From an uncultured Rikenellaceae bacterium (GTDB lineage Bacteria; Bacteroidota; Bacteroidia; Bacteroidales; Rikenellaceae): a stretch of DNA of 36,189 nt. Shown piece by piece: positions 35,632 through 36,189 of the stretch. The notes under the pieces are model-generated. The model was not told the DNA's origin. It was given only the letters and a program-made list of their open reading frames with translations, and did not search any database. The stretch is taken from positions 1 through 36,189 of the forward strand of contig CAJURV010000012.1 of assembly GCA_910588925.1 (NCBI GenBank), read 5' to 3'. The position numbers and the translations under genes were made by a program. Within the stretch, counting starts at the first letter, position 1, and each line of letters begins with the position of its first letter.

Positions 35632-35680
35632 AAAATAGGGAGCTAAAATTGAGCTCCCTATTTTTTATCGCTTACCCTCG
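35616..35680. terminator. 29-bp perfect inverted repeat, terminator of purL
   Basis: The arms 35616-35644 and 35652-35680 are exact reverse complements with a 7-nt loop. The inner part (AAAAAATAGGGAGCT / AGCTCCCTATTTTTT) is a good bidirectional terminator. The outer 16 bp of the left arm include the final codons and stop of purL, which are copied in reverse downstream. Confidence 0.85.
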
Positions 35681-35681
35681 G

Positions 35682-36189
35682 CCTAATCTGTCGGTGCCAG
35701 AGCCTTATGAGGAGTTTTCGGACAGAGCCTCCCGGCGGACAATCGGAGAGGGTAACGGTGCACTCTTCGATGTACACTATATGCAGTGATAGATATTGAC
35801 ACTTTACGTACATTGTGCGGCTAGGGGAGATAACATTATGTTATTCATAGTTTCAATACAAAAGATTAAACGTTTATGTACCGGTTGCTGGCGAGACTAT
35901 AAAATACTATCATATTTCCAGATTGTATGCACATTAACCGAAGCACTCTCGCTCCGTGTCAAGTAGCGCAATACAAACTTGCGCTTCGTCAGAAGTGCAA
36001 AATATAAGACACGATTCCGCTCGCGAGACAACCATCTCACTACCGAACTCATGAAAAAGAGCGCATTTACCGACGAATGACGCCCGGGCGTGCTTGCCCA
36101 CGCACAACAACTAAAGGTCGCAGGGCGCCGAGACTTTTTAGACCTCAAAAATCGTCGATCGCGGTCGTGCGCCTCCGGAGCGTACTCCC
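35682..36189. other. Gene-free right end
   Basis: No convincing gene lies here. A minus-strand frame of 83 codons overlaps the repeat and is not believed. The visible content is a small palindrome ATAACAT-T-ATGTTAT near 35830 and the repeat at 36086-36189. Confidence 0.55.
36086..36189 (+). repeat. Palindromic repeat, second copy, cut by window end
   Basis: This matches 572-672 closely; from GCAGGGCGCCGAGAC to CGGAGCGTACT it is almost identical apart from one extra T and one G-to-T change. Only the left half of the palindrome is present because the window stops. Confidence 0.75.

Noticed and set aside
35897..36148. 83-codon minus-strand frame at the right end
   Set aside because: It overlaps the dispersed palindromic repeat, has no recognisable domain, and is probably repeat-derived.
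1..36189. CRISPR array, insertion sequence, rRNA or tRNA genes
   Set aside because: No regularly spaced short direct repeats, no transposase or integrase motifs, and no complete tRNA or rRNA signature were seen by eye.

Overview
The window looks like a chromosomal segment of a Bacteroidales bacterium, possibly close to the Rikenellaceae/Alistipes group; the family-level guess is weak. Evidence: promoter boxes of the Bacteroidetes TAnnTTTG type, few strong Shine-Dalgarno sites, Bacteroidetes-type SPOR, LytM and FtsK proteins, and a periplasmic bile-salt-hydrolase-like enzyme. Protein genes are moderately GC-rich and use the isoleucine codon ATA very often. Most of the window is conserved housekeeping DNA. 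The accessory interest lies in the repeat-rich ends, the selenium operon, a Fic gene and several small or non-coding elements.

Layout. 1-1700: no convincing gene; contains a dispersed 74-bp repeat, a ~105-bp imperfect palindrome, a GC-rich foldable segment and three degenerate copies of a ~160-bp tandem unit. 1755-12813 (+): a long run of genes: FtsX/LolE-like permease, menaquinone methyltransferase (ubiE/menG), lipoprotein, SPOR protein, hemW, futalosine hydrolase (mqnB), a possible 50-codon ORF, mqnD, holA, rhomboid protease, a large AsmA-like protein and a 41-aa single-pass membrane peptide. 12814-13110: convergent gap with a shared terminator and a possible small RNA. 13111-15732 (-): alaS. 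15902-17801 (+): two overlapping paralogous membrane-anchored M23/LytM peptidases. 18056-21337 (-): htpG with a possible sigma-54 promoter, then (upstream of it) a secreted choloylglycine-hydrolase-family enzyme. 21520-25583 (+): selenium operon mnmH-yedF-cysteine desulfurase-like gene-DUF3343 gene-selD. 25640-26614 (+): Fic protein of different base composition. 26638-31574 (-): LolA-like protein, ftsK, murI. 31945-35631 (+): purL, preceded by a repeat-associated promoter and followed by a 29-bp perfect inverted repeat. 35682-36189: no convincing gene; ends inside a second copy of the left-hand palindromic repeat.

How genes fit together. MqnB and MqnD are futalosine-pathway enzymes and UbiE/MenG does the final methylation, so three menaquinone steps lie within about 5 kb. 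The selenium operon can activate selenide (SelD), place selenium on tRNA wobble uridines (MnmH) and probably mobilise or carry Se/S (desulfurase, YedF, DUF3343). Envelope genes (FtsX/LolE-like, LolA-like, AsmA-like, SPOR, LytM pair, MurI, FtsK) are unusually frequent. The best unexplained signals are the repeat families, the 160-bp array, the possible small RNA before the alaS terminator, and the two small ORFs.
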